Below, piece after piece: positions 33,740 through 44,595 of a stretch of 64,000 nucleotides of DNA (positions within the stretch are counted from its first letter, which is position 1; every line of letters begins with the position of its first letter). Below the pieces are notes generated by a model, which saw nothing but the letters and a program-made list of their open reading frames with translations, did not search any database and was not told the origin of the DNA. Made by a program: the position numbers and the translations under genes. The stretch is taken from positions 125,562,999 to 125,626,998 of the forward strand of contig JAKGHH010000001.1 of NCBI GenBank assembly GCA_022828595.1, written 5' to 3'. This DNA is from Nelumbo lutea (taxonomy: Eukaryota; Streptophyta; Magnoliopsida; Proteales; Nelumbonaceae).

Positions 33740-35160
33740 AAATACAAATGTGATTAAATACATTCAAATGTCACATGTCATCCATATATGGTAATGTCAC
33801 AACATACTTGGAACCATGTCTATAGTAAACCAAATATCTCCTTAAAACATAAAATTAGGCAATTGTTTAGTAATGTATTAAGACATAATATTTTATAACA
33901 TGAAATATATTATATGAGATATTACCAAAGGTCACATAAATGACCTAACTATAAATATAATCTTTCACATGACAATATGTGATTAATTTTGGTCCAAAAT
34001 GACCATTCTTTCATTAGTCACCACCTTTAATTCATAAGGCATATTTCAACTTAAAACTAAAACACTTTGTCCCATAATCAAAGTGGTCTCTTATTTGAAA
34101 GGAATTTTCAAAATTATAATATTAAAAGTTTATGTAATCCATATCCCTATGACAATTCTCCAATGCAAGGTAAAGTTCTAACAATGATGTAGTTAGGGGA
34201 ATAAACAAAAGAAATACATGAAGACAACAAAACCTCTGAGAATATGGCATCTAACTACACATTGGTTATATTTTTCCAACATTTATGTTAAATTTATGGC
34301 AAAATATATCACATAAAATATGCAATTGAATGCCAATGGATTTAAAGTGTTTACAGGATTTATGCTTTAAGGAATAAATTAGTTGAAAATAGGCACAAAA
34401 TTTCTTTGCATTATAGAAATAGATAAGTTCATTTTTGCTCCTACAAGGGAGGGACTGCTCTTTTCACGATAGATAACACATGGAAGACATGGCCTTATTG
34501 TCTATCATGAAAAGGAGTATTTCGTCCCTAAGGCTATGTTTGGTTTGAAAGAAAAAAGAATGTAGGGCAAGGAACTTTCTCCAAGTAATTGACTCCATAA
34601 AATTGACTCCCTAAGACGTCCAATTGACTCCATACATCTTTCAATGAGTACAAATCTTTAATAAAAGGCTAGAATATAGGATGACATTGTTGTTTAATTA
34701 TGGATATAACTTCGCAATCAAAGAGAACTTTCTCCAAGTAACTTTTCATCACTCTTTCCCAATATAAATAATGTGTACTTCTTGCATCACATAGAATAGG
34801 AAGATCTTTTATTGGACCTAAAATAATGAAAAACAAATATATATTTGCAATTTGTCACTATTTGCAATTTGTCAAATTATTAGCGTAATTATTAAAGAAT
34901 CTTGTTAATTTTTGAAAATTTTATATATTTACATTTATATAAAAACACGTCCACATATTTTTCTATGTTCCAATGTTTATTCCAATTTTTTCATGGGGTT
35001 CTATGCCTAGGGGTGCTATTTCCTCCAATAGGGGGGCACTTCTACTTTGATTGTGATATGGTGATGCCTATGCATCTAAAATTAATTTCAATAAATTATT
35101 ATACACCATATGATGTACCAAAGTATTTTACTTAACTTAGGCTTAGGTTTTATCAAATTA
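33740..35160. repeat. duplicated block, direct copy of 8700-10205
   Basis: Same landmarks as copy 1, including the degraded UBN2-like stretch (about 34600-34830). It ends about 100 bp before the ankyrin exon of copy 2. Confidence 0.75.
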
Positions 35161-35267
35161 ATTAGATGAAATTAATGAAGTTTTCTTTCTTTTTATCTTC
35201 CTTCACACACACACATATATATACTGTTTAATTATGTACCCCTCATACAGTCATATATACTTGGCAG

Positions 35268-35411
35268 ATCTGGCTTTGGAACTATTTAAGGCCTTCCCCT
35301 CTTCTTTTTTGATCAAAGATAGATTTGGGAAAACAGCCATGGTGGCACTAATTGAATGTATTTCTGAACATGAAACCTTGTGGACAGCCCTTCTAACGCA
35401 TATCTCCACAA
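35268..35411 (+). pseudogene. ankyrin/PGG gene copy 2, exon equivalent to 6097-6252
   Basis: 144 bp, acceptor TACTTGGCAG and donor GTACAT, phase 1 in and out. It encodes DLALELFKAFPSSFLIKDRF, then GKTAMVALIE and SEHETLWTALL. Open, with a 12-bp in-frame difference from copy 1. The ankyrin-repeat exon that should precede it is absent; the duplicated block lies there instead. This copy therefore cannot make a full protein. Confidence 0.75.
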
Positions 35412-36440
35412 GTACATCACTGTTAATTTCTATATATATGATTTTCTAGCAAGTGAACATTTTTATTAATTTTCTGCAACAAGAGTTATCATAATTACTG
35501 AGTAAAAACCATAAGCTATAAGAGTCAATTCTCTAACCAATCATCACGTATATATCCACCCACTAAGGTTATGTTTGGTTTGAATGAAAATGTAGGGAAA
35601 GGTAGGGAAATCTATACAAAATAATACATTTTCCTTTAAACCAAACATAGCTTAAATGTGGATATATCAAAAGAATACATTTGCTACTGTTGGGAGGAAA
35701 ACAAGCAATCCTTTCCTGCCTTTTGTTCAAATTTCAAGGGCGCAATCATGTTGAGATCTATTTGGGTTTGTTCAGATGCTCCTTACATGAGGCTTCTTAG
35801 ATCTACTAAGCTCATTGTGCATCATAGGGTCAGACTTTGGGCAATTAGGACAAGCCTTTCATGCTACACGGGCCAAGTATAGGCCCAATGAAGGGATTTC
35901 CAAATGTTAGTGGCACTGGATCATGATCGTTCCTTGGGAGGTGTCACTTACATGCCAAAAGAGGATTATGCGTTGACAAAAATAGGCATAGATATGGCTA
36001 ACCCCCATGCAAAGCCTCCCTTAATGCACGAAGGGTAGTGTTGTTCCATGTACTATATATCCCCATGAGTATGTATGTGCATATGAGGAACCCTACTAGC
36101 CATGTAGCCATTAACCGGAGTTCCCTTCGAGGGGATGTGTGGTCTTGGGAGTTCGACTCGTGAGGCTCACAAGTTAGCTCAAATTGCTACATAATAATAA
36201 TAATAATAATTTTATTTTTATATATAATAATACCTAATTATTATAATTCTTAATTTTTTAAATATCAAATAGAAAATATTTTATATATATTTTTTATTTT
36301 TATAAAACATTTTTTCTCAAATCAAGCACAAGCCAAGCTGAGCTCGAGTTCAAGGTTCTAGCTTAAGCCTTGTACTACCTTGGTGAGCCAAACTCGAATA
36401 GCTAGCTATTCGGCTCGGCTCAGCTCAGCTCGAATCCACC
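35412..36440. other. intron of ankyrin copy 2 with insertions
   Basis: No gene seen. (AAT)n at 36192-36210. A GAGCTCGAGTT...GGCTCGGCTCAGCTCAGCTC-type palindromic stretch at 36325-36440 resembles hAT-MITE subterminal sequence ending CACCCCTA. Confidence 0.4.
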
Positions 36441-36447
36441 CCTACCC

Positions 36448-36933
36448 ATAACCCAATAGCTTAACCTTTTGGGTTGTATGTGGTGTCCCTCTTTTGTGTA
36501 CAAATTCTACGCATGTCTGTAGGTGTACAAGCCCCCGGTTTTGATGACTCTCGTCAATACTCTACATGTAGTATTAGAGTTGAAGGTTTGGCTAGGCACA
36601 CGTACAAACAGATGTACATGGTGAATAATTGCTAAGAGCGGTTGATCTCCCATGATATCATTATACATGGGAATGGTGCAGGGGAGTTTGGAATTTTCAA
36701 TCTAGAAGAGACTCATACGTGAGGAGGAGATTATTGGAATTCAGGTATGAGTAAGTAGAGGAGAATCCCACATTGGAAATGAAAGAGGTGCCAGAGATTT
36801 ATATACAAGAGTGGTCTATAACCCAATAGCTTAAGCATTTGGGTTGTATGTAGTGTCCCTCTCTTGTGTACAAGTTTGTGTGCGTGTATATGTACGAGCC
36901 CCTGGTTTTGATGACTCCCCTCAATACTCTACA
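36448..36933. repeat. ~118-bp direct repeats around a short unit, TRIM-like
   Basis: Copies at 36448-36566 and 36818-36933 share ATAACCCAATAGCTTAA, TGGGTTGTATGT-GTGTCCCTC and GGTTTTGATGACTC. The DNA between contains AGAATCCCACATTGG, a motif common near plant LTR ends. It could be a TRIM or a solo-LTR derivative; no PBS found. Confidence 0.4.
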
Positions 36934-37736
36934 CTTCAATGAGAGGAATTAGTGGCACTCTCGTTGGTTGCAATGAAGGAATGAGTTGCTCCAGTGTGAA
37001 CAGTCGCCATCAGTTCTTGGTGATGCCATGCTGAGATTTTTACTCTTATATTATTTGTTGTACATAGTATGTATTTAACATTATTAAGGCTCTTAAGAGA
37101 TAAATTTTGTTTTTATATGAATAATTAATCTTTGTCTAATCTCCTCAACTTTTCTTTGTTTTTTTTTTCCAAATGTTATTAAGGAGGTAGTGGTTGGGGG
37201 AATCTTCATTTACCCCACTTGACAAATCTTTATTACATTGTATATTGGAAACAATGATAATAAAACTCAGTTTGGAAGGAGTACAAATACAAATGTGTAG
37301 AGTGCAAAACCTTATGTATTTGCACCGGATAAATTTGTATTTATTCTCTTTTCAAACTGAGCCTAAGGAGAATTCAAGCCCATACAAGGGGAGGGTATAG
37401 TATCATATATGGAGTTTTTTGGAAATTCTTTTTGAAGGCAAAGTTTTTTTTGGAAATCACAATTTATTGTGATCGTAAAACATAATAAAAAATTTATAAG
37501 TTGGGTTAGTGAAAATCTCTTTTTTTTTTTTTTTTTTCTTTTTGAATGCGTGTAACCAATTTCCCAACAAAACTAAAATCTTGATCAAAATACATATATT
37601 AATAATATTTGCACTTTTTTCAAGTGTGTGGTTCGCTTGTTCCTTAATTTATAGTTATGTTTTTATATCATATACGTAACTTTCAAAGAACCAAATAAAA
37701 AAAAAACAATAATAATTACTTATTTACTTCTTGAAG
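36934..37736. other. rest of the intron of ankyrin copy 2
   Basis: AT-rich. Poly-T at 37521-37538. The part next to 37737 resembles the copy-1 intron. Confidence 0.4.
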
Positions 37737-37820
37737 GCATTGAAGATATCAAATCAAGATTATTATCATTCTCTTTTCTTGGTGGAAAACAAGATGTGGA
37801 GAATGCAAACAATGATGAAG
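37737..37820 (+). pseudogene. ankyrin/PGG gene copy 2, linker exon
   Basis: 84 bp, acceptor TTACTTCTTGAAG and donor GTGTGC, phase 1 in and out. It encodes IEDIKSRLLSFSFLGGKQDV and ENANNDE, homologous to 5482-5553 with 12 extra in-frame bases. As in copy 1, a (TC/GA)n microsatellite follows the donor (37830-37851). Confidence 0.65.
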
Positions 37821-37976
37821 GTGTGCTTCTCTCTCTCTCTCTCTCTCTCTCTTAATAGTAATAGGTGGTAAATGCTGGGAAATGTGGTCATTGTAAATTT
37901 GGAGGAGAAGCTCTGAGGCGCGTTTGAAGACACTGTCTTTAGAACGTTATTTTCCCCCACTCAGTTTCACTAAGTT

Positions 37977-38678
37977 TGCTATTGGGTTACAAACAAATTC
38001 GTTCCCAGGATATAACAAAGCCTTGGGCGAGAATCTTCAATCAGCAAAGTTGAAGAATCTCCAAAGAAACATTCTGTGAGACTGTAGCAGACTGGACTGA
38101 GAGAGAGAGAGAGAGAGAAAGTGGATTTCGAAAATGTATGTTTTTGAAGTCTGATTCATGCTCCTTAAATAGTTTATGAAGAAGTATGAGGAAAAGGTAG
38201 GTGCTGGTTCAGAGAAGGCACATTGAACAGTCACAATTTCAAACATTATGACTGTTTAAAAAGTAGTTAACAGTTAATGACTGTTAACTTTGAATTGTGC
38301 CTCTTGATCACACCCAATCGACTCGTGATTGTTGATCTCATCAACGGTCAGCATCACACCAAAACCAAATCTGCCCTTCGTGAGCCATGCGGGTGTGAGC
38401 AAATTGCACCTCTAAAGCGCCTCATTACGCCACACACACCGCACGTTGTGCGGTATCAAACCTCCATACTCTCATTTACAATTTCTAAGGAGTGTAAATC
38501 AACTCCTATTAAAATACTGAAAACAAAACTTATAATTTTCCAATGTGGAACAAGTTCAAAATTGGGTTTTGTAAGAGAAAAAGCTAATTTTCCAAACAAG
38601 TGTGCAGGTGAAATTTCTCATGTAATTAACCAATCAAACCCATTGGATTTAATCTCTTATGAGATTAAAATCCAACCA
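37977..38678 (-). repeat. 3' LTR of copia element A (approximate 3' boundary)
   Basis: On the minus strand a purine tract (GTGGGGGA, 38686-38679) is followed by TGGTTGGATTTTAATCTC, the usual PPT-LTR junction. A TATA-like CTATTTAAGGAGC lies near 38170. A GA/TC microsatellite (38098-38118) is transcribed. The LTR end near AACCCAATAGCA (37977) is a guess; it cannot extend past the ankyrin exon at 37820. A 180-codon plus-strand frame at 38277-38819 is antisense to it and rejected. Confidence 0.6.
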
Positions 38679-39222
38679 TCCCCCACATTGATTGATCAAT
38701 TACAATGTTCTCTCAATCCAAACTACTATGACATAGTTATGCATACAAAATGTGTTTATCAACTTAAACCTTTTTTTAGTATAAATATCTCAGAGCCTTG
38801 TCAAAGTTATTGGTGGTAAGACCTTAAACCAATTACTCTCAAGACAGACCGGAGACACCCATACACACAAAAATGTCCAGTCTCTACAAGAGTTTCAAGT
38901 TTTGCTCAGCACTGTTATGGTCATGTGTTTCTTTCCTGGTTTCATGAACAATCCCGAGAGCAAACCCAAACTCTTATGAGAAGCGGCACCACTTCTATGT
39001 TCACATAGGTGAAGTTCAACTATGTGTTCCATTATTTGACACATTTCAGAACTTCATTAAGAGTTTAGCTCAACCTCTCATCATAACGAACAACGTTGTT
39101 TATGTTGTGATGGAAAATTTCTCAATGTCAGTGCTAACAATCATATTGCTGTACTTTGTTGTTACCCATTAAACCTAATACCGATAGTTTTTTAGTTCAG
39201 GTTAGGTTACCATTATAGGTGA
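38679..39222 (-). other. 3' untranslated region and polypurine tract of copia A
   Basis: Between the pol stop and the LTR. It contains ACATAGTTGAACTTCACC-like sequence seen in this class of copia elements and ends in the PPT. Confidence 0.5.
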
Positions 39223-40040
39223 TTAAGTAAAGGGTTTTAATCCCATCTCTTTGGTTGCCATTCTTACCAATTCTCTGGCCAAGCCCTTGGTAAGAGAATC
39301 AACCAAGTTTTTACTTGACCTCACATAGGTTATAGTGATGACTCCATCTTCAATCAGTTGCCTAACAAGTTCATGTCTCAAATTTATATGTCTGGACTTA
39401 CCATTGTAGGTACAACTATAGGCTTTTGGCAGAGTTGCCTCACTATTACAATAAATGGAAATTTGATGCATAGGACTAGGCCAAAGTTTTATATCCAATA
39501 ATAAATTCTTAATCCATTCAGCCTCTTTTACAGTAGCCGCTAAGGCTATGAATTCGGATTCCATGGTCGAGTGAGGTATACATGTTTGTTTCTTTGATGC
39601 CTAAGAGATCGCACCCCCACCAGGGACGAAAATCCATCCAGATGTGGACTTGTTATCTCCATTACCAGTAATCCAATTTGGATCAGTGTAACCTTCTAGT
39701 ACAACTGGATAATCAGAGTAAAACAAGCCAAGTTCCAAGGTTCTCTTGAGATACCCAAGAACTCTCCCAATTGCCTTCCAATGCTCTGCACCGAGGTTAC
39801 TTGTAAACCGGCTGAGTTTACTTACAGCAAATGCAATATCAGGTCTAGTACAAAGTATAACATACATCAAGCTTCCTACTGCACTAGCATACTCAAGTTG
39901 TGCAATTGCTCTACCAGTATTTTCTACTAGCTTTTTACTAGAATCATATGTTATGCTATATAAACCCTAAATACTTAAATTTCTCAAGTACTTTCTCAAT
40001 ATAATGTGATTAGCTTAATGCATAACCCCTACTATGCTTT
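39223..40040 (-). pseudogene. copia A: RT C-terminus and RNase H
   Basis: RT end LGEVDTIFGIKVKKHSRGYA followed by in-frame stops, then the conserved [20 protein letters not shown] region and [19 protein letters not shown] (RNase H first Asp region). A stop after GGGAIS is followed by MESEFIALAATVKEAEWIKN, then HINLRHELVRQLIEDGVI to the end KEMGLKPFT. Three disablements in the window 39565-40030. Confidence 0.85.
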
Positions 40041-40562
40041 TTAACTTTTATTCCAAAGATGGTATCTACTTCTCCTAAAGCTAGAATGCAGGAATTTTGA
40101 GTAGATGCATCTTTCAGCACTATTATGTTTAAAACCAAAAGCTAGAATGCAAGAATCAAATTTTTCATGCCATTGTTTAGGTGCTTGTTTTAATCCATAT
40201 AGTGATTTAACAAGTTTACAAACTTTTTTCTCATTTCCAAGAAAAACTAATCCTTTTGGTTGTTCCATATAAACATCTTCATTTAAATCACCATTTAAGA
40301 AAACAGTTTTAACATCCATTTGATGAACATATAAGTAATAAATGGATGCTAATGCTATGAGTGTTCTAATATAAGTTGTTCTAGCCACTGGTGCATAGGT
40401 GTCAAAGTAATCAATCCCTTCCTTTTGACTAAATCCTTTGTCTACCAATCTAGCCTTAAAAGTTTGTACAGTTCCATCAGTATAGTATTTTCTTCTAAAC
40501 GCCCATTTACATTTGATTGGTTTTGATTTTGGAGGCAGGTCTACTAATTGAATCCATTTCAT
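40041..40562 (-). pseudogene. copia A: reverse transcriptase with catalytic motif deleted
   Basis: WIQLVDLPPKSKPIKCKWAF to VDKGFSQKEGIDYFDTYAPV, then HQMDVKTVFLNGDLNEDVYM and LVKSLYGLKQAPKQWHEKFD. It is cut after CIYSKF. The expected YVDD segment is missing: the sequence jumps to the LGEVD motif near 40068, with about 15 bases of filler copied from an upstream TGCATTCTAGCTTT. Confidence 0.88.
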
Positions 40563-40839
40563 GATTTATAGCTTCCTTCCAAAAGGCAGCATCTCTAGAG
40601 GTCATGGCCTTATTGTAGGTTTTTGGATCATTTTCAATGTCCAAGACAATGGGTATCTTATTTAAAATCTTCTCTCTATCAGCCTCAACCAGAAATACAA
40701 TTGACTACTGGGTAGAGATAAAATATAAACCTATATGTTTCTCTATTCTTTGTCTTTGACTTATTATAGGTTCTATTGTAGGTGTTACAATTGTGTCATT
40801 TCTTCTTTTAGTCTCATTATTATCAACAGGTATTGAGAT

Positions 40840-41760
40840 CTAAGTTTCTCTTTCAAGTTCTCTATCATTTTCTGTAGATTCATTTTCTGTAGATTCAGAA
40901 CACAGTTTGTTCTCAAAGAATTCAACATCTCTAGTTTCAATTATTATGTTGGACTCTAAGTTTAGAAGCCAATAGACCTTGCTATATTCTGCATATCCAA
41001 CAAACATAATTCTCTTAACTCTGAGTCCTAACTTGGTTCTTTTAGGATTTGGAACTCTATAATATGCTAAGAACCCCCACACTTTTAGATATGCTAAATT
41101 AGGCTTTATTCCTATCCATAATTCATATGGACATTTGTTATTAACTCTAGAAACAATTCTGTTATGTAAATGGTAGGCTGTTAGGAATGCTTCGCCCCAC
41201 AGGTTTAAGGGTGCATTAGTTTTTAACAACATGCAGTTTATCATTTTTGTAAATGTTCTATTTTTCCTTTCGGCTAGACAATTTTGTTGAGGGATATAGG
41301 GAGCAAAACACTGATGTATTATTCCAAATTCTCCACAGAAAGAATTAAACTCATTTTTAAAGTATTCAACACCCCAATCACTTCTAAGGATTTTAATTTT
41401 CTTTTCTAGTTAATTTTCAACTTCAGTTTTGTACAGTTTAAACATGCCAAAGGCTTCATCCTTAGTTCTCATAAGGTAGACATATGTGTACCTAGAAAAG
41501 TCATCTATAAATGTTATGAAGTATTTCTTATCTCCTCTAGTTAATACATCATTGAGTTTATAGATGTCACATTTTTCAGTTGATTCATTACTGTAAGCAA
41601 TTATACCAAGTTTGCTCATATTCTTTATGGATTTAAAATTTAAGTGTGCTAATCTATCATGCCATAAAGAGAAAGAATCAATAATATAAGCATAAATTTT
41701 TCCTTCATTAATACTTAATTTGAACATACCATTACAACCATATCCCTTTCCAACAAACAC
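40840..41760 (-). pseudogene. copia A: pre-integrase and integrase
   Basis: Pre-integrase motif SLWHDRLAHLNFKSIKNMSK (His pair of the zinc domain), then an internal deletion: the Cys pair and following residues collapse to KCDIYKLNDVLTRGDKKYF. The core continues FITFIDDFSRYTYVYLM. TAG at about 41408, then LRSDWGVEYF (second Asp), QNCLAERKNRTF (Glu), NLWGEAFLTAYHLHNRI. The C-terminal part is AYLKVWGFLAYYRVPNPKR. Confidence 0.85.
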
Positions 41761-41874
41761 TCCATTCTTGGATAGGATTAGTTTGTCAGATTCAAAAACA
41801 ACGTTGAATCCCCTCTTATAGACAAGATTTATTGAGACTAAGTTCTTTCTAATGTCAGGAACATGGAGAACATT

Positions 41875-42114
41875 CTAGAGAGTCAGTGTCTTTCCGAAGG
41901 TGAAATTCAACTCTACGTTACCTCTTCCAACAACTTTGGCACATGTTTGGTTTACCATTTGTACCTCCTGGCCATCAGTCACTTCTTCATATATCTTGAA
42001 CAATGATTTGTCCTTACAAACATGGACTGTGGCACCTGAATCAAACCACCATCCAGAAGACGATTTTGCCATGTTGACTTCAGTAATCATGACCACTAGA
42101 TTGTCTTCTACCAT
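41875..42114 (-). pseudogene. copia A: aspartic protease
   Basis: WWFDSGATVHVCKDKSLF contains the DSGA catalytic motif. EVQMVNQTCAKVVGRGNVEL follows. The frame ends at 41875 and differs from the pre-integrase frame. Confidence 0.85.
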
Positions 42115-42830
42115 GTTTACAGACTTGGTTCCGCCTTTTCGATGACAGCAGACTCGGGCATAATGCCCATTCTTTCCATAAACATAGCAGGATATTTCTT
42201 ATTGTTGCTCTTCTTGAAGTTCCCATCCTTTTTCTTTACTTGTAATGCAAGGTTAGTCTTCTTCAATCCGTTTTCCACAAAATTGATCTTAGAGTTCAGC
42301 ATACCGGCCAAGGTCTTATCCTTACTGTCTCTAATCCGAGACTCTTCTTCAATACGAAAGTGTTGCTGAAGTTGCTCTAAGGCAAGTTCTTCAGCCTTGT
42401 GTATAAGCTTCTTCCTATAATCCTTCCAAGAGGGTGGAAGTTTGGCAATGATTGCTCCCACTTCGAAAGATTCAGGAATGATGATGTCAAATGATCGAAT
42501 TTTGTTGACTATCACCTGTAGTTCATGAACTTGCTCCACTATGGGTTTATGGTCGTTCATGGTGAAGTCAAAGTATTTTGCAATAAAATACTTATTCATA
42601 CCTGCTTCTTGCACCTTGTATTTGAATTTCAGGGCCTTTTAGATTTCTTTTGGAGATGTAAGTTCCTTGTAGAAGTTGTAGAGCTGATCTAATAAGGCAC
42701 TTGATATGTGTCATCGACACAGAAGTGAGTCATCTTCTCGTTTTGCTCTTTCTTTCTTTAGTTTTTCTGAGTCTTTGTCAGTGGGTTCAGGAAGTGATTG
42801 CATATTCGAGTCCAGTAGATAGTATAGTTT
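42115..42830 (-). pseudogene. copia A: gag (UBN2) with zinc knuckle region
   Basis: A 165-codon frame from 42614: GMNKYFIAKYFDFTMNDHKP, VEQVHELQVIVNKIRSFDII, PESFEVGAIIAKLPPSWKDY, KRIEEESRIRD-type end, then a basic NGLKKTNLAL...GNFKKSNNKK stretch. The gag part upstream (42615-42800) is recognisable (SSALLDQLYNFYKELTSPKE) but has a stop before KALKFKYKVQ. The start codon region is lost. Confidence 0.8.
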
Positions 42831-42834
42831 TAGT

Positions 42835-43005
42835 GTGGTCAGTGAACCACTGAACTGGGCGGTTAATCATTCGAATGGTTTTGACTGTTTTTTATTTTTA
42901 TTTTTGTCAAAATGGGTCAAACGTTCAGTTTGAATGGTCGGACCGTTCGATTCAGTAACCGGACCCCTGACCGGTTCGGTCTCTGGGTCAGTTTTAAAAA
43001 CCATG
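42835..43005. repeat. dispersed repeat unit at the copia A / ankyrin junction
   Basis: Same family as 25417-26770: GTGAACCACTGAACTGGGCG, TTTTTGTCAAAATGGGTCAA, GACCGGTTCGGTCTCTGGGT. It replaces the 5' end of copia A. Confidence 0.65.
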
Positions 43006-43157
43006 CTTATAACTATTCAAAAATTGTCTATAAATTATAAATGGTTTTGTCTTACAGATATTGTCACATGCAAATGTACGTACAAATTTACTAGTATTTC
43101 TAATAGTAAAAACGTATAACGTATACTTAATTTGATCTCATCATCATGTACAGGAAG

Positions 43158-43434
43158 TGCAGGCCATTCTCACACCTCTCCACCAACAAGATACTCACCC
43201 TAACCTGAACAACAAAACACCTAAGATGTTATTCACCATAACACACGGTAGCTTGTTCAAAGAATGAGAGGAATGGATGAAACAAACCGCAGATTCATGT
43301 ATGGTGGTAGCCATGCACGCTTGTCACTTCAGTTATGCTTTCAGCAGCTTTACAATTACCTAGTGCAACTAGAACGGACATCGACATCTCCATTTTCATC
43401 AAACACAGTTACTACTACACTTTCATTGTCTCAA
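43158..43434 (+). pseudogene. ankyrin/PGG gene copy 2, PGG-domain exon
   Basis: The acceptor region CATGTACAGGAAG fits phase 1. Codons read VQAILTPLHQQDTHPNLNNK, TPKMLFTITHGSLFKE, a TGA stop where the family has Gly, then EEWMKQTADSCMVVA, the signature preceding the first membrane helix of the PGG domain. A frameshift follows; the remaining helix and loop are readable in the next frame (TLVTSVMLSAA, then RTDIDISIFIKHS). The exon ends where the truncated copia B LTR begins. This identifies the whole gene as ACD6/ITN1-like. Confidence 0.72.
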
Positions 43435-43752
43435 CTGGAATTCTGGTCTAGTTTAGGGTTTCAAGAAAACCCACACTGCATGTACCTCATGTCTCACCCT
43501 GGCAGCTGAGACAAGCCACCCTAACCAATTTGGCAGCACATCAGTGTCAGCCTTGGCAGGATAAATCTCCCCAGATCCATCCAACGACTGTGCAAATTCT
43601 AAACTAACACGAGTCTCACATGTGTACAGTTTACGGGTATTACACAGAAACACACCATAATAACATGAATCAAATATGTACTTTATTCAATTACATTAAA
43701 TGTAATAAGGTGCATCATTCTTATTGGAGCTAAGGGCAAACACTGTCTAACA
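43435..43752 (-). repeat. 3' LTR of copia B, truncated to ~318 bp
   Basis: Minus strand begins TGTTAGACAGTG at 43752, directly after the polypurine tract AAGTGGGAGT (43762-43753). It matches the first 318 bases of the full LTRs ending at 51168 and 59303. Homology stops at CAGAATTCCAGTT near 43435, against the ankyrin PGG exon. Confidence 0.88.
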
Positions 43753-43804
43753 ACTCCCACTTACACTTAGGTCCAATCTGGTATAAGCTTGAGTTCCATG
43801 CTTT

Positions 43805-44595
43805 TCAATGGGTCAATGGGTCTGCTACATTTTCTGCTGATGCTACCTTCTGAATTAGGGCATCCCCTCTTCCAACCAGCTCCTGTAGTACGTGGTACTT
43901 CCTCTTGATGTGCTTCGACTTCGAATGGGCTTGTGGCTCCTTTGCCTGAGTGATAGTTCTAGTGTTGTCACACAACAGTGGAATGGGTGATGTGCTGGGT
44001 GGAACTACTCCTAATTCCTGAATGAATTTCTTCATTCATACGGCTTCTTTGCAGCTTCACTTGCGGCAATGTATTCAGCTTCAGTTGTGGAATCTGTTAT
44101 AGACCCCTGTTTGCTGTTTTTCTAGCAAACACACGATCCTATCATGGAAACATACCCAGATGTAGACTTTCTATCATTTGGATCTGACTGGAAGTCGACA
44201 TTAGCATACCCCTGAATCTATAATGAACTACCATTGAATACCAGACAAAACTCTTTTGTCCTTCGAAGGTATTTGAGTATGTTTTTCATAGCAGTCCAAT
44301 GCTCCTGCCCAGGGTTGGCCTAGAATCTACTTACCACACTCACTACCTGAGCGATGTTAGGACAAATGCACAGCATGGCATACATGATGCTCCCTACGGC
44401 TGAGGCATAGGGAATGTCCTTCATGCCCTCAATCTCTTCGGGAGTCTTCGGAGACATTCCCTTGGAGAGAGTGACTCCATGCCTGAAAGGAACATTTCCT
44501 TTCTTGGAATTCTCCATGCTGTATCTTTTGACTATTTTGTCAATGTAAGCAGATTGGGATAATCCTGTTATCCTCTTTGATCTATCTCTATAGAG
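43805..44595 (-). pseudogene. copia B: RT end and RNase H
   Basis: ENSKKGNVPFRHGVTLSKGM, IPYASAVGSIMYAMLCICPN, then stops; STSGYVSMIGSCVC and TTEAEYIAASEAAKEAV. A shift leads to the last frame KKFIQELGVVPPSTSPIPLL, SKSKHIKRKYHVLQELVGRG and ASAENVADPLTH. The end is typical of copia RNase H. Confidence 0.85.

Larger units (their letters stand above)
39223..42830 (-). mobile_element. Ty1/copia retrotransposon A, 5'-truncated
   Basis: Minus-strand order gag, protease, integrase, RT, RNase H confirms copia. The 5' LTR, PBS and gag start are missing: coding homology fades at about 42790-42830, where a dispersed repeat begins. Inserted in an intron of ankyrin copy 2. Nonsense and deletions in integrase and RT make it dead. 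Confidence 0.9.

Noticed and set aside
35658..35882. 74-codon frame rich in Cys/Trp in the copy-2 ankyrin intron
   Set aside because: No splice or domain support and no counterpart in the copy-1 intron.
38277..38819. 180-codon plus-strand frame
   Set aside because: Antisense to the LTR and 3' UTR of copia A, crosses the LTR start and has no recognisable domain.
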